From IMG/VR virus record IMGVR_UViG_3300032893_000072, positions 1 through 49,588 of that record: 49,588 bases of DNA, one strand, 5' to 3'. The DNA is from a virus. The notes under the pieces were generated by a model. That model saw only the letters and a list, made by a program, of their open reading frames with translations, was not told the DNA's origin and made no database searches. Position 1 is the stretch's first letter. The number at the start of each line of letters is the position of its first letter. This document shows, piece after piece, positions 1 through 8,922 of this stretch. Both the position numbers and the translations under genes were made by a program.

Positions 1-127
1 GCCACGTCAAGCTCTGCCTCAAGAGTCTCCGAGAATACCTGCCAAAACTAGCCAAGGAATGCGGATTCATCCGTGTTCAGGCGACCTGCATCAAGGGAGT
101 GTCGGACAGGATATTCCCGTTTCTGGG
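1..127. repeat. Terminal 127-bp direct repeat, left copy (identical to 49462-49588)
   Basis: Every base from 1 to 127 matches 49462 to 49588 in direct orientation, and the reading frame of the GNAT-like gene continues across the join. An overlap of exactly 127 bp equals a widely used maximum assembly k-mer, so it most simply shows that the contig closes on itself. A real short terminal repeat of the packaged DNA is not excluded. Confidence 0.95.
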
Positions 128-209
128 GTTTAGCTATGAAGGCAACATGCTGAAATTCGGGCCGAACGGGGAGACGTGCAGTATGTATGCGCGGATAATC
201 GACTTATGA
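1..209 (+). CDS. GNAT-like internal virion protein (T7 gp13 position), 3' part
   Basis: This is the end of the gene that starts at 49254. Joining the ends through the 127-bp repeat gives one uninterrupted frame of about 138 residues, stopping with TGA at 207-209. The joined protein has the size and pattern of a small GNAT-fold acyltransferase-like protein and ends in SMYARIIDL. It sits between tail tubular protein B and the internal virion proteins, the position of gp13 in T7, whose relatives have a GNAT-like fold. Whether it retains enzyme activity cannot be judged; a structural or assembly role is likely. The family call rests on position and general pattern, not on a diagnostic motif. Confidence 0.75.
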   Translation, partial: HVKLCLKSLREYLPKLAKECGFIRVQATCIKGVSDRIFPFLGFSYEGNMLKFGPNGETCSMYARIIDL

Positions 210-229
210 CGCCACAATCCACAATAAGC

Positions 230-691
230 CTATTCATCAATAGGCTCAGAGTCTTTTTCGGGAATGATATTTCTTTCTCTAAATCTTACCTGAGTAGCCG
301 AAGAACACCAGTTGGAGTGTCCTTTTCCATCCTTGATCCGGCATATATGACAACAGTACACATTCTCCCTGATCTTCTTAACGTGAAAGGGTTTGTAATG
401 GAGTTCCCCGCTGATATAACTATTGCAGAGATTGACTACCCTTTGAGCATTCTCCACCGTAGCCCTGAGAAGCGTCTCTCCACACCCCAAGCATTTTCTC
501 TTCGGGGAGTTTGTTGGTTCAATGTATTTTTGGGCGGCATCTATAGAAGGCTTAGATGCCCTTATGGACCTCAGTTCCTCTCTAATCGGTTCCAGAAGAA
601 TTCGATAGCGTCTTTTAATAGAATCTATTTTTCGATTCTTTTCCCCGACAAGTTTCTTGCGTTTTTGAATGAGTGCTTCCTTTTTCGTCAT
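230..691 (-). CDS. Antisense accessory protein with CxxC pairs, unknown function
   Basis: This gene is read against the whole surrounding late arm. The chosen ATG at 691 follows a good ribosome site (AAGGAGA, 6 bases upstream); the open frame extends further upstream but without one. The 153-residue product starts with a strongly basic helical stretch (MTKKEALIQKRKKLVGEKNR), followed by two CxxC pairs (CLGCGE and CCHIC). The pairs suggest a zinc-binding domain, perhaps nucleic-acid binding. It looks like a moron: a self-contained gene dropped into a gap of the virion operon. I do not recognise the family. The opposite-strand frame (176-868) looks like a shadow. Confidence 0.7.
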   Translation of the reverse strand: MTKKEALIQKRKKLVGEKNRKIDSIKRRYRILLEPIREELRSIRASKPSIDAAQKYIEPTNSPKRKCLGCGETLLRATVENAQRVVNLCNSYISGELHYKPFHVKKIRENVYCCHICRIKDGKGHSNWCSSATQVRFRERNIIPEKDSEPIDE

Positions 692-735
692 TTGTCTCTC
701 CTTTTCAAGAGATATGGTTTTGCTTTGCCAGTTCC

Positions 736-897
736 CGAACTGCCATTTCGACAACAGAGGTCTTCGACAATCCAAGTGAATCGGAAAGAAGAAGGATTAA
801 TCTCAATGCAGTGGTACTCAATCGGAATGATGTTGGCTTTCGATCCATGGAAGAAGTGTATCGTATGATGCGCTACATGTCAAAGGTTACGCCATGA
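736..897 (+). pseudogene. Possible remnant of a small late gene cut by the antisense insertion
   Basis: An open plus frame runs to a TGA at 895-897 that overlaps the next start as ATGA, as real gene pairs do here. Its last 40 or so residues (including RSMEEVYRMMRYMSKVTP) read like a genuine helical protein, while the upstream part is the reverse of the antisense gene. No credible start with a ribosome site is seen in this frame. The best reading is a small gene, once between the GNAT-like gene and the first internal virion gene, whose 5' half was lost when 230-691 arrived. It may also be only chance coding. Confidence 0.3.
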
Positions 898-1412
898 CGC
901 CACAAGCCATCTCGGGTGCTTCGTTTGGTATAGGGGCAATCTCCTCTGTCATCGCTGGATTCGGCCAGTATCAGTCGGGACAGGCTACGAGGTCCGCGTA
1001 CGACTACAACGCCGACATCACCCTCCAGAACATGCGCGATCAGGTGGAGGCGAATACCCAGCAGTATGCGGTGTTGCGGGGCAGGCAGGCCGCTACCTAC
1101 GCTGCTTCCGGGGTGGATATAGCCTCGGGGTCACCACTTCTCATCATGGCGGCTACGGCGGCTCAGGGTGCGAGAGAAGCCAAGCGGATTGAGGAGGCAG
1201 GAACCGAAGAGGCAGCATTGCAACGGTACTACGGCAAGATTGCGGCCTTTGGCGGGACCATGGGAGGCATTGGAACGTTCCTGCAGGGGATTACAAAGTC
1301 TTCTCTTGGCTATTGGCAGGCCACCAGCAAACTTCCCAAGCCAACCAATCAATCTTCCGGTGGCGGGGGAAATGTCCCTACCTTTGATCCTGGCGATTTG
1401 GGGAACCTCTGA
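894..1412 (+). CDS. Internal virion protein, T7 gp14-like
   Basis: The 172-residue product begins with a glycine/alanine-rich hydrophobic stretch (ISGASFGIGAISSVIAGFG), continues with a long charged helix (NMRDQVEANTQQYAVLRGRQ) and has a second glycine-rich segment near residue 120. Size, composition and place as the first of three consecutive genes before the fibre locus match gp14-type internal core proteins. In T7-like phages these are ejected to form part of the channel carrying DNA across the envelope. It overlaps the previous frame by ATGA, and its stop overlaps the next start. The ribosome site is modest (AAAGG). The call is by position and architecture. Confidence 0.75.
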   Translation: MTPQAISGASFGIGAISSVIAGFGQYQSGQATRSAYDYNADITLQNMRDQVEANTQQYAVLRGRQAATYAASGVDIASGSPLLIMAATAAQGAREAKRIEEAGTEEAALQRYYGKIAAFGGTMGGIGTFLQGITKSSLGYWQATSKLPKPTNQSSGGGGNVPTFDPGDLGNL

Positions 1413-3223
1413 TGCCGCAGGTGCCTGGAGTTCCGATCCTCGAACCCGTAGCAAAGCCCTACATGTCTCCCCGCGAGGCAGGGAAGCCGGGGCGGGATAT
1501 TGCCGAGTTGGGTGAGGCGTCTCTGGGAATCGCAGACGAAGGGCTCCAGCTTCAGGCGCATATCCGGGAAGCGCAGAAAAGCGTAGACCGGCTGGCATCC
1601 CAGAATCAGTTTGAAGCTCTATTCGATCAGTATCAGGTCGACCTGCGCAAAACGCAGAACTCCCGCGATATTCCCGCACTCCAGCAGAAATACGAGGATG
1701 AAAGAAACGCCATCACCAAGCAGTGGTCAGCCTCTCCAGCGGCTCTCGAGATCGATATGTACGCGAGCAGTCTTGCACCCAAGTTCGAGTTGCATGGGCA
1801 GATGCGCGGCATTGACCTGATGGCCAAGGAAGGGAAGATACAACTGACCCAGCAGGCGCAGTCTTACGCCAAGGATTACGCCAACGCCAGAGCGATAAAC
1901 GACAAGGAAGGCGAGGCCTCCTCCCTTGGCGGGTTCACTTCCGCTGTCATGAGCCTTGTGCAATCGGGAGTGATTGGGGATGCGGAGGCGGCGGATACGA
2001 TTCGCAAGTTCCGCGAAGAAGGGCAAGAGTTGCAGATACGCAATGCCATCACCAATCCCGACCCTGTTGTGAATCAGATCATCTTTGACAAGATGAATGG
2101 CCATCCGGAGTTGTTCCCCGATGTGAAGCCTGAGAACCTGGATACCCTCAAGAGCCATGCCCTGGCTGCGGTCGAATCGCACATCAAAACACAGAACTGG
2201 ATGGAGGGCCAGATAGCGTTAAAGACTCAACTTGTGCAGAAGATCAACCAGTTTACCAATTCTGCCACAGGACGATTTGATGAAGGAGCGGCCCTTACCG
2301 ACAATGCTAATCGTCTGACCAAGGGAGAGATCACTGAAAACCAAGCGAGTGTTCTGGCGGAGGCCTTTCATTCTCACGGTGCGCAGTTGCATGAAGGTTT
2401 GAAGAATGAGGCAGATAAAAGGCTTGACGATATAGCCAAAGACCTCTCAGGGAAAAATCCTAACTTTGCATCGGCGGCTAGGAAACTCGAAGAGAACAAA
2501 GATTGGTTTGAACAGAATGGTTTCGGCGCAGATTATCGTGCCGCACTGCGTTATCAGAAGCAGGCAGAAACGGAAGTTGAGAAAGAGGCAAGAGAGGTAC
2601 GTACAGAGAACAAATACCAACACCAACTTGATCGCCAGCAAGCAGATGAACAGAGCAGGGATCAGCTTTCACAGGTCCACAATTTCATTATCGCTGGAGG
2701 TTATCTCACCAAGGCTGATATATGGAACATGGCTGGTACCGGCGAAGGAAAGATGAACACGCGGGATGTAAACTCAGCGTGGGCGAACATGCAAGCTCAT
2801 GAAAAGGAACCTGATTTCGCAGCCGGAATGGATTATATCGGTTCCAGTTTCGGTTTCCCCAAGGGCTCGGACCCGGATGTGATGGGCGCACAGAATCAGA
2901 AGTATGCCGAGACGATGGAATTGTTCCAGCAGCAAGTCAACGCGCATCCGGAAAAGAGCAAGCTTGAAATTGCCCATGAACTGATGAAGTCCGCCAACGA
3001 GGAGATCATCAAGCAACATGCAGACAGAAGATTCGGGACGGGACCGACTGCAACCAAGATATCTGATTGGTGGAAGAGGGGGTTTGGCTCCATCGCGGAT
3101 ACGGATTGGCTCGGGACGAAGGGCAAGGAGCCTGTACGTCCTGCAAGTGTTCCGGACAATTATGTCTGGAACCCGCAAGGGAATGGAGGTAAGGGTTCAT
3201 GGCAACCTCCCAAGCACAATTAG
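1412..3223 (+). CDS. Internal virion protein, T7 gp15-like
   Basis: A 603-residue, soluble, strongly helical and charged protein without membrane segments, lying between a gp14-like and a very long gp16-like gene. In T7 the protein in this slot (gp15, 747 residues) forms the periplasmic part of the ejection tube. The N-terminus (PILEPVAKPYMSPREAG) is proline-rich, and much of the middle is alternating Lys/Glu helix (KQAETEVEKEAREVRTENK), consistent with a helical tube subunit. The ATG overlaps the previous TGA and follows GGGGA. Its 3' end overlaps the next gene by 25 bases, typical of coupled virion genes. Confidence 0.75.
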   Translation: MPQVPGVPILEPVAKPYMSPREAGKPGRDIAELGEASLGIADEGLQLQAHIREAQKSVDRLASQNQFEALFDQYQVDLRKTQNSRDIPALQQKYEDERNAITKQWSASPAALEIDMYASSLAPKFELHGQMRGIDLMAKEGKIQLTQQAQSYAKDYANARAINDKEGEASSLGGFTSAVMSLVQSGVIGDAEAADTIRKFREEGQELQIRNAITNPDPVVNQIIFDKMNGHPELFPDVKPENLDTLKSHALAAVESHIKTQNWMEGQIALKTQLVQKINQFTNSATGRFDEGAALTDNANRLTKGEITENQASVLAEAFHSHGAQLHEGLKNEADKRLDDIAKDLSGKNPNFASAARKLEENKDWFEQNGFGADYRAALRYQKQAETEVEKEAREVRTENKYQHQLDRQQADEQSRDQLSQVHNFIIAGGYLTKADIWNMAGTGEGKMNTRDVNSAWANMQAHEKEPDFAAGMDYIGSSFGFPKGSDPDVMGAQNQKYAETMELFQQQVNAHPEKSKLEIAHELMKSANEEIIKQHADRRFGTGPTATKISDWWKRGFGSIADTDWLGTKGKEPVRPASVPDNYVWNPQGNGGKGSWQPPKHN

Positions 3224-6200
3224 AATACGACGCTCAGGGAAAACCTCTGGGGCAAGTCGAATATGATGCGGAGGGAAAACCTCTCACGGGAGAAGCGCCG
3301 AAAGAGCCTGATGTCATCACCGCTCTGCCTCCACTCCATGTGACTCCGAAGATCGCTGGAGATATGTGGAAGGCGGGCGTTCATTCAAAGATGCTGGGGG
3401 TCACTCCCGGTATGGCCTATGAAAACCGTGATGAGATCGACAAACAGCTTCGTGAGCGTGGCGGAGACTACGATGGCGAGTTAGACGACACCATCGCCAA
3501 CGACATTAAGGTTGGGCTTGAAGGCTCCATCTTCGGGTTGCATCACCGCGAAAAGATGCCGGAGAAGATTCACGATCCAGGCATGGTTGACAAGTTCGTT
3601 TCTGGACTCGCTGAGATGGTGGCGGACCTGCCTTTCTATGCAGTTGGTGGCCTTGCCGGTGGTGCGGCTGGCTCGGAGGTTCCTGCCGTGGGAACTGCCA
3701 TCGGTGCCGCTGCGGGAGCGTTTGCCGTCCCTTCCGCAGTTCGCGAGGCATTGGTTTTGGGCATCAAGAATGGTGAGGTTAAGGATTTCAAAGACCTTCT
3801 GCACCGGGCGGCAGATGTGACCTGGGAGGCTACCAAAGGAGCAGCCGTTGGTACAGCCACGGAACTAGCGGGCGGGCTACCTGTCGGCGGCCTGATCGCC
3901 AAGAGCGGTGGTGCAACCATAGCAATGAAAGGACTCTATCAGGCAACCGCCCTGACCACGGCGGCTGATTTGCTGGAGGGAAAGCTTCCCAGTGCCAGCG
4001 ATTTTGCCAGCAATGCCGCTCTGATCGTACCCCTTAATCTGGTCACGCATGGAATGGCAATGACTCATGGAGATGCCAAGACCGCACTTCAGGATGTGTT
4101 TGTAAAGGATGGGAAGACTGCGAAGGAAACCAAAGACATACTTTCTGCTCAACCTCCGGCAAAACCCGATCTCCCTGAAGGATTAAGGCCCGCCATTAAG
4201 TTTGGAGAAGATGCCCATCTTGAAGGCGATGTGACAGAGACGCATACTGATCTGGTTGCGCGGACACTGGGTACGAAGCCTGTTGTTATCGATGAATTGG
4301 AAGCCAATCCTGAACTGGTAGACAAGGTACTTCAGAATCCGAAAGTTCATGAACAAAGCGTTATTGATGAGGCTTACAGGTTGAAGAAAGAAGCCATTGA
4401 ATCAGGAGCATCCGATGATGAACTTCCTCCGCGAAATCAGACGAAGTCCGGACGTGGCTTCGTCACTCCCGATGGAAAATTCCTTACCCGCGAACAGGCT
4501 CTCAGTTGGATGAAGGAGAATGAACCTGAAGTATATGAGATGTGGACCAAGGCAGGGCAAAAGGAACTCCACTCTATCGATTACAAGGAGGCGAGAGATA
4601 GAGTGTCGGGTATGAATCTCGCGGAGGGTTCAGAGCCCTTCGACTCAATGAGTAATGACCTGAATGTGTTCTGGGCTGGTGGAAGGTCTGTCCTTAACGG
4701 GATCAAGGCGGGATTGAAGGGTTCCGAATACGGAGAGTCTGCGATCAGGACACTCCTCGTTGGTCCCCATAATGCTTTTGTGGCGGAAGCTGCGCAGGTT
4801 GTAGGACGTCTTCGCAAGATGGTGCCTGACGTTGTAGACCAACGAGCGATCAGTTTCATGCGTGACTACCGCGACAATCCTCAGAATCTTCGCACTGCCA
4901 TTGACCAGATCAAGGCAGGACAAAATGAAAGGCTAAAAGCCTACATCCCTTCGATGGAAAGGGCGTTAAAACCGACTCCAGAGATGCTGAGAGCGGATAT
5001 TCAGCTTACCAATTACTTCAGGAATGCTTTGAATCGCGCACGACAATTGGGGATTATGACCAGTACTATCGATCCTGCCCGATACAGTCCACGCATGTTC
5101 GTCAGGCAGATGGGCGACGCGAAAGGTTTTGGAGGAAGAAGGTTAACAGAGAAAACACCTCACGCCATCCAGAGAGAGTACCTGCATTTGCTGGACCCTC
5201 TGAAATCTGGGGAATTTGAGGCGCGTACTTTCAACGCTTTTGATGAACTCGCCATCTATGGAGATCGTCACGCTACAGCAGTTTCGACGAAATTATTCAC
5301 TACAGAGCTAAGAAACAGTTCCTTGGGAGTTGAAGGAACCAGGGAAAATCACCCTGAAGGCTGGAAACTTCTGTCCGGCTCGGATGGTCTTTATGTTCCT
5401 GAGAAGATTGCCGATGCGATTGAGCCGATGCTCGCGCGTGGAGGAGAACTATCCGCAGTGGCGAAGTTCCTGCATGTACAGCAACTCACAAAAGCCATTG
5501 AACTTGGACTGTCTTTCTTTCATATCAAAGCCATGGGGATTACCGCTTTAAACAATATGGGAGTGGATGGTTATCTCAGGACAATGCACTCCGACAACTC
5601 CTCTCCTGCTTTTGAGGCACAGGAGCGCCATCATGCTCTCTATGGGCTCACCACAACCAAGACCGGACCGGAATATGAGGCCTATAAGGGAGGCCATCCG
5701 TCAGACATTCCTACTGGGTTCGACAAGTTCACCAATCTCCCTTTGATCAAGCAGGTTGATTCCTTCGCTAAATCCATTACCAAGGCTACCTTTGATGTGG
5801 TACAGAGGAAGTTCAAAGTCGCGGACATGTCAGCAAAGGAAGCCGCGTGGGTTGCGAAGCATCCGGAGGCGACTGAGCAGGAATATGCTTCGGCCATGCG
5901 CAGCATTGCCAAGGAGGTCAATGCAGCCTATGGTGGATTGAACTGGGATGTAATGGGCGTAAGCAAAGGTATGAGAGACATGTACCGCATGTTTCTTCTG
6001 GCACCAGATTGGACATTCAGCAACATCATCAATGCCAAATATGCTTTCCAGGGTGGACCTGCTGGTATTGCCGCACGCATGTTTTTTGTCAAATCCTTCA
6101 CCACTGGTTTTGCCATGACCGCCGCTATGAGCATCGCTATTGGTGGAAAGTATGATCCAAGCGATCTTCAGAATCTTGACAGGGTTTACCTAGGAATCGA

Positions 6201-6705
6201 CAAGGATGGCAAGAAGATGTACGTCAACCTGTTCTTTGCGGGCGCCCCGAAAGACCTGATGACGTGGGTAAAGAAATCAATCAGCGACACTCCGATAGCA
6301 GGAACAGCAGAGTTTGTTGTGAACAAGGCCGCGCCTGTGATCGGGTCCATTGGCCATTTAGCAATGAATGTGGAGTATGGAGGTAAGCCTATATATAAGA
6401 AGACGGATACTACTGCAAAGCAGTTGGCAGATCAGGGAAAATATGTTGCGGAGCGGGTTGCGCCTATCTCTTTGGTATCTGCGGTGGAAACAATTATGAG
6501 GGCATTGAAAGATCCAGCCCAACTTTCCTACAAAGACCTTCTGGAACTGGCTGGAGATGCGATGGGTTCTCAGGTTGTCAGAGAGAGCCCTAAGGCGCAA
6601 TCTAATGCCGGTGGGAGGGCATTGCAATTTCCGGGAGGGGCGGGAAAGAAGAACACGTGGACCAGTCCTCTTGGCAAACAACATGCGGGACGGTCAAAGC
6701 CATGA
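3199..6705 (+). CDS. Large internal virion / DNA ejection protein, T7 gp16-like
   Basis: At 1168 residues this is the longest protein of the ejection set and sits where T7 has gp16. The start follows GGAGG and AAGGG. The N-terminus repeats the short motif EYDAQGKPL / EYDAEGKPL. A glycine/alanine-rich hydrophobic region at about residues 145-175 (VGGLAGGAAGSEVPAVGTAI) and further apolar stretches near 225-285 and 945-1010 could insert in the envelope. I see no clear lysozyme or transglycosylase catalytic motif, whereas T7 gp16 carries an N-terminal transglycosylase, so wall opening may fall to another virion protein. The role is inferred from position, length and composition. Confidence 0.7.
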   Translation: MATSQAQLEYDAQGKPLGQVEYDAEGKPLTGEAPKEPDVITALPPLHVTPKIAGDMWKAGVHSKMLGVTPGMAYENRDEIDKQLRERGGDYDGELDDTIANDIKVGLEGSIFGLHHREKMPEKIHDPGMVDKFVSGLAEMVADLPFYAVGGLAGGAAGSEVPAVGTAIGAAAGAFAVPSAVREALVLGIKNGEVKDFKDLLHRAADVTWEATKGAAVGTATELAGGLPVGGLIAKSGGATIAMKGLYQATALTTAADLLEGKLPSASDFASNAALIVPLNLVTHGMAMTHGDAKTALQDVFVKDGKTAKETKDILSAQPPAKPDLPEGLRPAIKFGEDAHLEGDVTETHTDLVARTLGTKPVVIDELEANPELVDKVLQNPKVHEQSVIDEAYRLKKEAIESGASDDELPPRNQTKSGRGFVTPDGKFLTREQALSWMKENEPEVYEMWTKAGQKELHSIDYKEARDRVSGMNLAEGSEPFDSMSNDLNVFWAGGRSVLNGIKAGLKGSEYGESAIRTLLVGPHNAFVAEAAQVVGRLRKMVPDVVDQRAISFMRDYRDNPQNLRTAIDQIKAGQNERLKAYIPSMERALKPTPEMLRADIQLTNYFRNALNRARQLGIMTSTIDPARYSPRMFVRQMGDAKGFGGRRLTEKTPHAIQREYLHLLDPLKSGEFEARTFNAFDELAIYGDRHATAVSTKLFTTELRNSSLGVEGTRENHPEGWKLLSGSDGLYVPEKIADAIEPMLARGGELSAVAKFLHVQQLTKAIELGLSFFHIKAMGITALNNMGVDGYLRTMHSDNSSPAFEAQERHHALYGLTTTKTGPEYEAYKGGHPSDIPTGFDKFTNLPLIKQVDSFAKSITKATFDVVQRKFKVADMSAKEAAWVAKHPEATEQEYASAMRSIAKEVNAAYGGLNWDVMGVSKGMRDMYRMFLLAPDWTFSNIINAKYAFQGGPAGIAARMFFVKSFTTGFAMTAAMSIAIGGKYDPSDLQNLDRVYLGIDKDGKKMYVNLFFAGAPKDLMTWVKKSISDTPIAGTAEFVVNKAAPVIGSIGHLAMNVEYGGKPIYKKTDTTAKQLADQGKYVAERVAPISLVSAVETIMRALKDPAQLSYKDLLELAGDAMGSQVVRESPKAQSNAGGRALQFPGGAGKKNTWTSPLGKQHAGRSKP

Positions 6706-6803
6706 TGACAACACGGAGGAAGAAACTCGACTGGCTATGGATGCTCTGGGAACTAGGCCTGCTCGATGATGCGTGGCCACCGGAGGAGGTGGAATGTGAT
6801 TAA
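6702..6803 (+). CDS. Small tryptophan-rich protein, 33 aa
   Basis: The ATG at 6702 overlaps the TGA of the ejection gene (ATGA), and the frame ends at 6803, eight bases inside the next gene. The product (MMTTRRKKLDWLWMLWELGL and on) is basic at the N-terminus, then Trp/Leu-rich, then acidic. It is amphipathic and could attach to a membrane or pack against a virion protein. Coupling at both ends argues that it is translated. No family is recognised. A second in-frame ATG lies at 6705. Confidence 0.5.
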   Translation: MMTTRRKKLDWLWMLWELGLLDDAWPPEEVECD

Positions 6804-8922
6804 ACGACTTCTGCTCTTGTTCATTCTTTTCATCCCTTCCGTGGTATGGGCAACGGTGACAGGCCAGAATTTCAGCGTGTCCTACACTTGTTCTGGGACT
6901 ACCGGGCCATTTGCTTTCACATTTGCCATCAGTGATGCAACCGCGCTTACGGTTACGCAGAGCGGGACGGTTCTCAACTCCGGTCTCTATAACATCGTTC
7001 CTATCAACAAGAACTATATGTATGGAGGGAGCATTACGCTCAAGAAGGCATGCCCTGCCGGTCAGCCATTAGTCCTGACGCGCATTACTCCGGTCACGCA
7101 GACCACTCTCTACACCAACAACATGCCTCTGCCTATGACAACGATCATGGCGAGTCTCGACAAGTTGACGGAGATCGATCAGGAGCAATCGCAACTACTT
7201 ACCAATGCTACCTGTATTCCTGGGTACACCATGCAAAGCCTCAATCCTCTGGTATGCGTTCAGGTGGGCGGTCCAAACTCCGGCCTTCCCTTATCTGGAG
7301 GAACGATGACTGGTCCCCTTCGCGGTCCGCAAATCGGAAATGGAGTGTATGCATCTTTGATGGTTGGAGCGGATTGCGGAGCACAGGTAAACGCCGCGAT
7401 TGCATCAACTCCTACGGCTACGATCCCAATTTATGTAGATGCCTCCTGCGGAGGTAATACCGCCACGTTCTCTACTCCGGTGACGCTGGACGCTGGAAGA
7501 GTGCTTCGATTTGTCCAATATGCCAACTACACCATGAACGCCGGAATCACGCTTGGCTATGCCAGCGTTGTAGAAGGATTGCCGATTGCCTCCAATGGAG
7601 GTTCGACATCTCTAGTAGAGGGAACGGGAGCCAATTTAGCCTGTATCCTTTGCATGTCGGCTGGAAGCAACTCGGTCATTAAAGACCTTTATATTGATGG
7701 TAATAAAGCGAACAACTCTTCCGCCCTCGATGGGATTCTGGTGTCGAATGCCAATCGAGTGCATATCTACAATGTGACCGTCAACAACTCCAAGCGGGAT
7801 AACATCCATATCACGAATACGATGGTCCCCACCATCACAGCAAGCGAAAGCCTGTCTCTCAATCAACAGGTGACTTTGAATGTAACGGGAGGAGGAGTCG
7901 AACTATTTAACACCACCACTCCTGGAACCGGAACAAACTCTTATCCCGCCTGCGCCTCCAATCTTGGTGCAACCTGTACCTGGGGGACAGCGGTACTGAC
8001 TAATATCGGATCAACCTCGGACAACGTTTCGGGAGATGGTTATCTTGGTCCTAATGTGCTCATCGAAAATGCAGGAAGAGACGGGCTCTTTACCGAACGT
8101 AATGCGGATTGGATTATCGACGGACAGGTAGAGTTTGAAACCAACGGAAGGGACGGGCTCCACTGTGAAGACTGCGCCACTTACCGTATTTCAAACTCCG
8201 ATTTCGGGTTGAATCTGGCCCATGGATTGTATTCCGCAGTTGTGAATGCCCAGTGTTCCACAGGTATATTCGCTTCCGGTCATATCATTGCATCCACGCA
8301 GTTTGGGGCCAACGCTTCCGGGGACATTTACTCTACCGGAACGTCGGAATCCGGGGCAGGGTTCTGCTCTGTGGCCGGGACGGGACAGGTGGCAGGAGCC
8401 TTGACGATTACCGGAAACGCCTTCATTAGTGCTACCAGCGGTTCTCCGAATGAGGACAGCATCACTCTGGTGGATTCCGGGGGCAACACTATTGCAGGAA
8501 ATACCTTTGGATTCGTGGCCTTTTCCCTGCCCTTCCGGTATCTCGTGAACTCTTCCTTCTCCACCCTGACCGGAGCGGCCAGAGTAGGGCAGTATATCAG
8601 CGGAAACAATATGGTCGCCACTGCGGGAGGACCGATTTACTCCAGCGCCCCGTTTTCTCTGACCAACGGAATTGATTATGGATGTGTGTTCAACAGCGCG
8701 GGAAGCGAAACCTGTTATGGAAATCATGTTCAGTCCGGTGCTTTGAGTTCAACAACATTGAGCGTGGGAGGGGGAGCAACTATATCCAATACCAACGCGG
8801 TGCCGCAGATTGGAACACCTACGGTCAATCATGGAGCATGCATCAAGAATGCCGGTCCTCCGGTAGTGATCGGATATTGCTCCACAGCCCTAGATGGTTC
8901 AGGTGTCTGCACATGCAATTGA
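6796..8922 (+). CDS. Exported tail fibre/tailspike with T7-fibre N-domain and beta-helix
   Basis: The chosen GTG at 6796 follows GGAGGAGG at 6782-6789; the frame reaches 6766 without a comparable site. The N-terminus, MIKRLLLLFILFIPSVVWA, is a textbook Sec signal peptide with a likely cut after VWA. Residues of about 20-140 match the T7 tail-fibre N-terminal domain pattern, including TPVTQTT and LDKLTEIDQEQ, which attaches a fibre to the tail. The rest reads as a right-handed beta-helix with repeated short Asn/Gly turns (SVIKDLYIDGNKANNSSALD), as in spikes that bind or cut polysaccharide. About 20 cysteines occur, many close together (LHCEDC, VCTC), fitting an oxidising compartment. A signal peptide on a tail-attached fibre is highly unusual. 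Its N-domain is paralogous to that of 11593-17352. Confidence 0.85.
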   Translation: MIKRLLLLFILFIPSVVWATVTGQNFSVSYTCSGTTGPFAFTFAISDATALTVTQSGTVLNSGLYNIVPINKNYMYGGSITLKKACPAGQPLVLTRITPVTQTTLYTNNMPLPMTTIMASLDKLTEIDQEQSQLLTNATCIPGYTMQSLNPLVCVQVGGPNSGLPLSGGTMTGPLRGPQIGNGVYASLMVGADCGAQVNAAIASTPTATIPIYVDASCGGNTATFSTPVTLDAGRVLRFVQYANYTMNAGITLGYASVVEGLPIASNGGSTSLVEGTGANLACILCMSAGSNSVIKDLYIDGNKANNSSALDGILVSNANRVHIYNVTVNNSKRDNIHITNTMVPTITASESLSLNQQVTLNVTGGGVELFNTTTPGTGTNSYPACASNLGATCTWGTAVLTNIGSTSDNVSGDGYLGPNVLIENAGRDGLFTERNADWIIDGQVEFETNGRDGLHCEDCATYRISNSDFGLNLAHGLYSAVVNAQCSTGIFASGHIIASTQFGANASGDIYSTGTSESGAGFCSVAGTGQVAGALTITGNAFISATSGSPNEDSITLVDSGGNTIAGNTFGFVAFSLPFRYLVNSSFSTLTGAARVGQYISGNNMVATAGGPIYSSAPFSLTNGIDYGCVFNSAGSETCYGNHVQSGALSSTTLSVGGGATISNTNAVPQIGTPTVNHGACIKNAGPPVVIGYCSTALDGSGVCTCN

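Noticed and set aside
8191-8727. Long minus-strand frame opposite the spike gene (178 codons), and similar ones at 18817-19503 and 1131-1679.
   Set aside because: Compositions are typical of reversed coding DNA, no ribosome sites are present, and each lies fully inside a well-supported gene.
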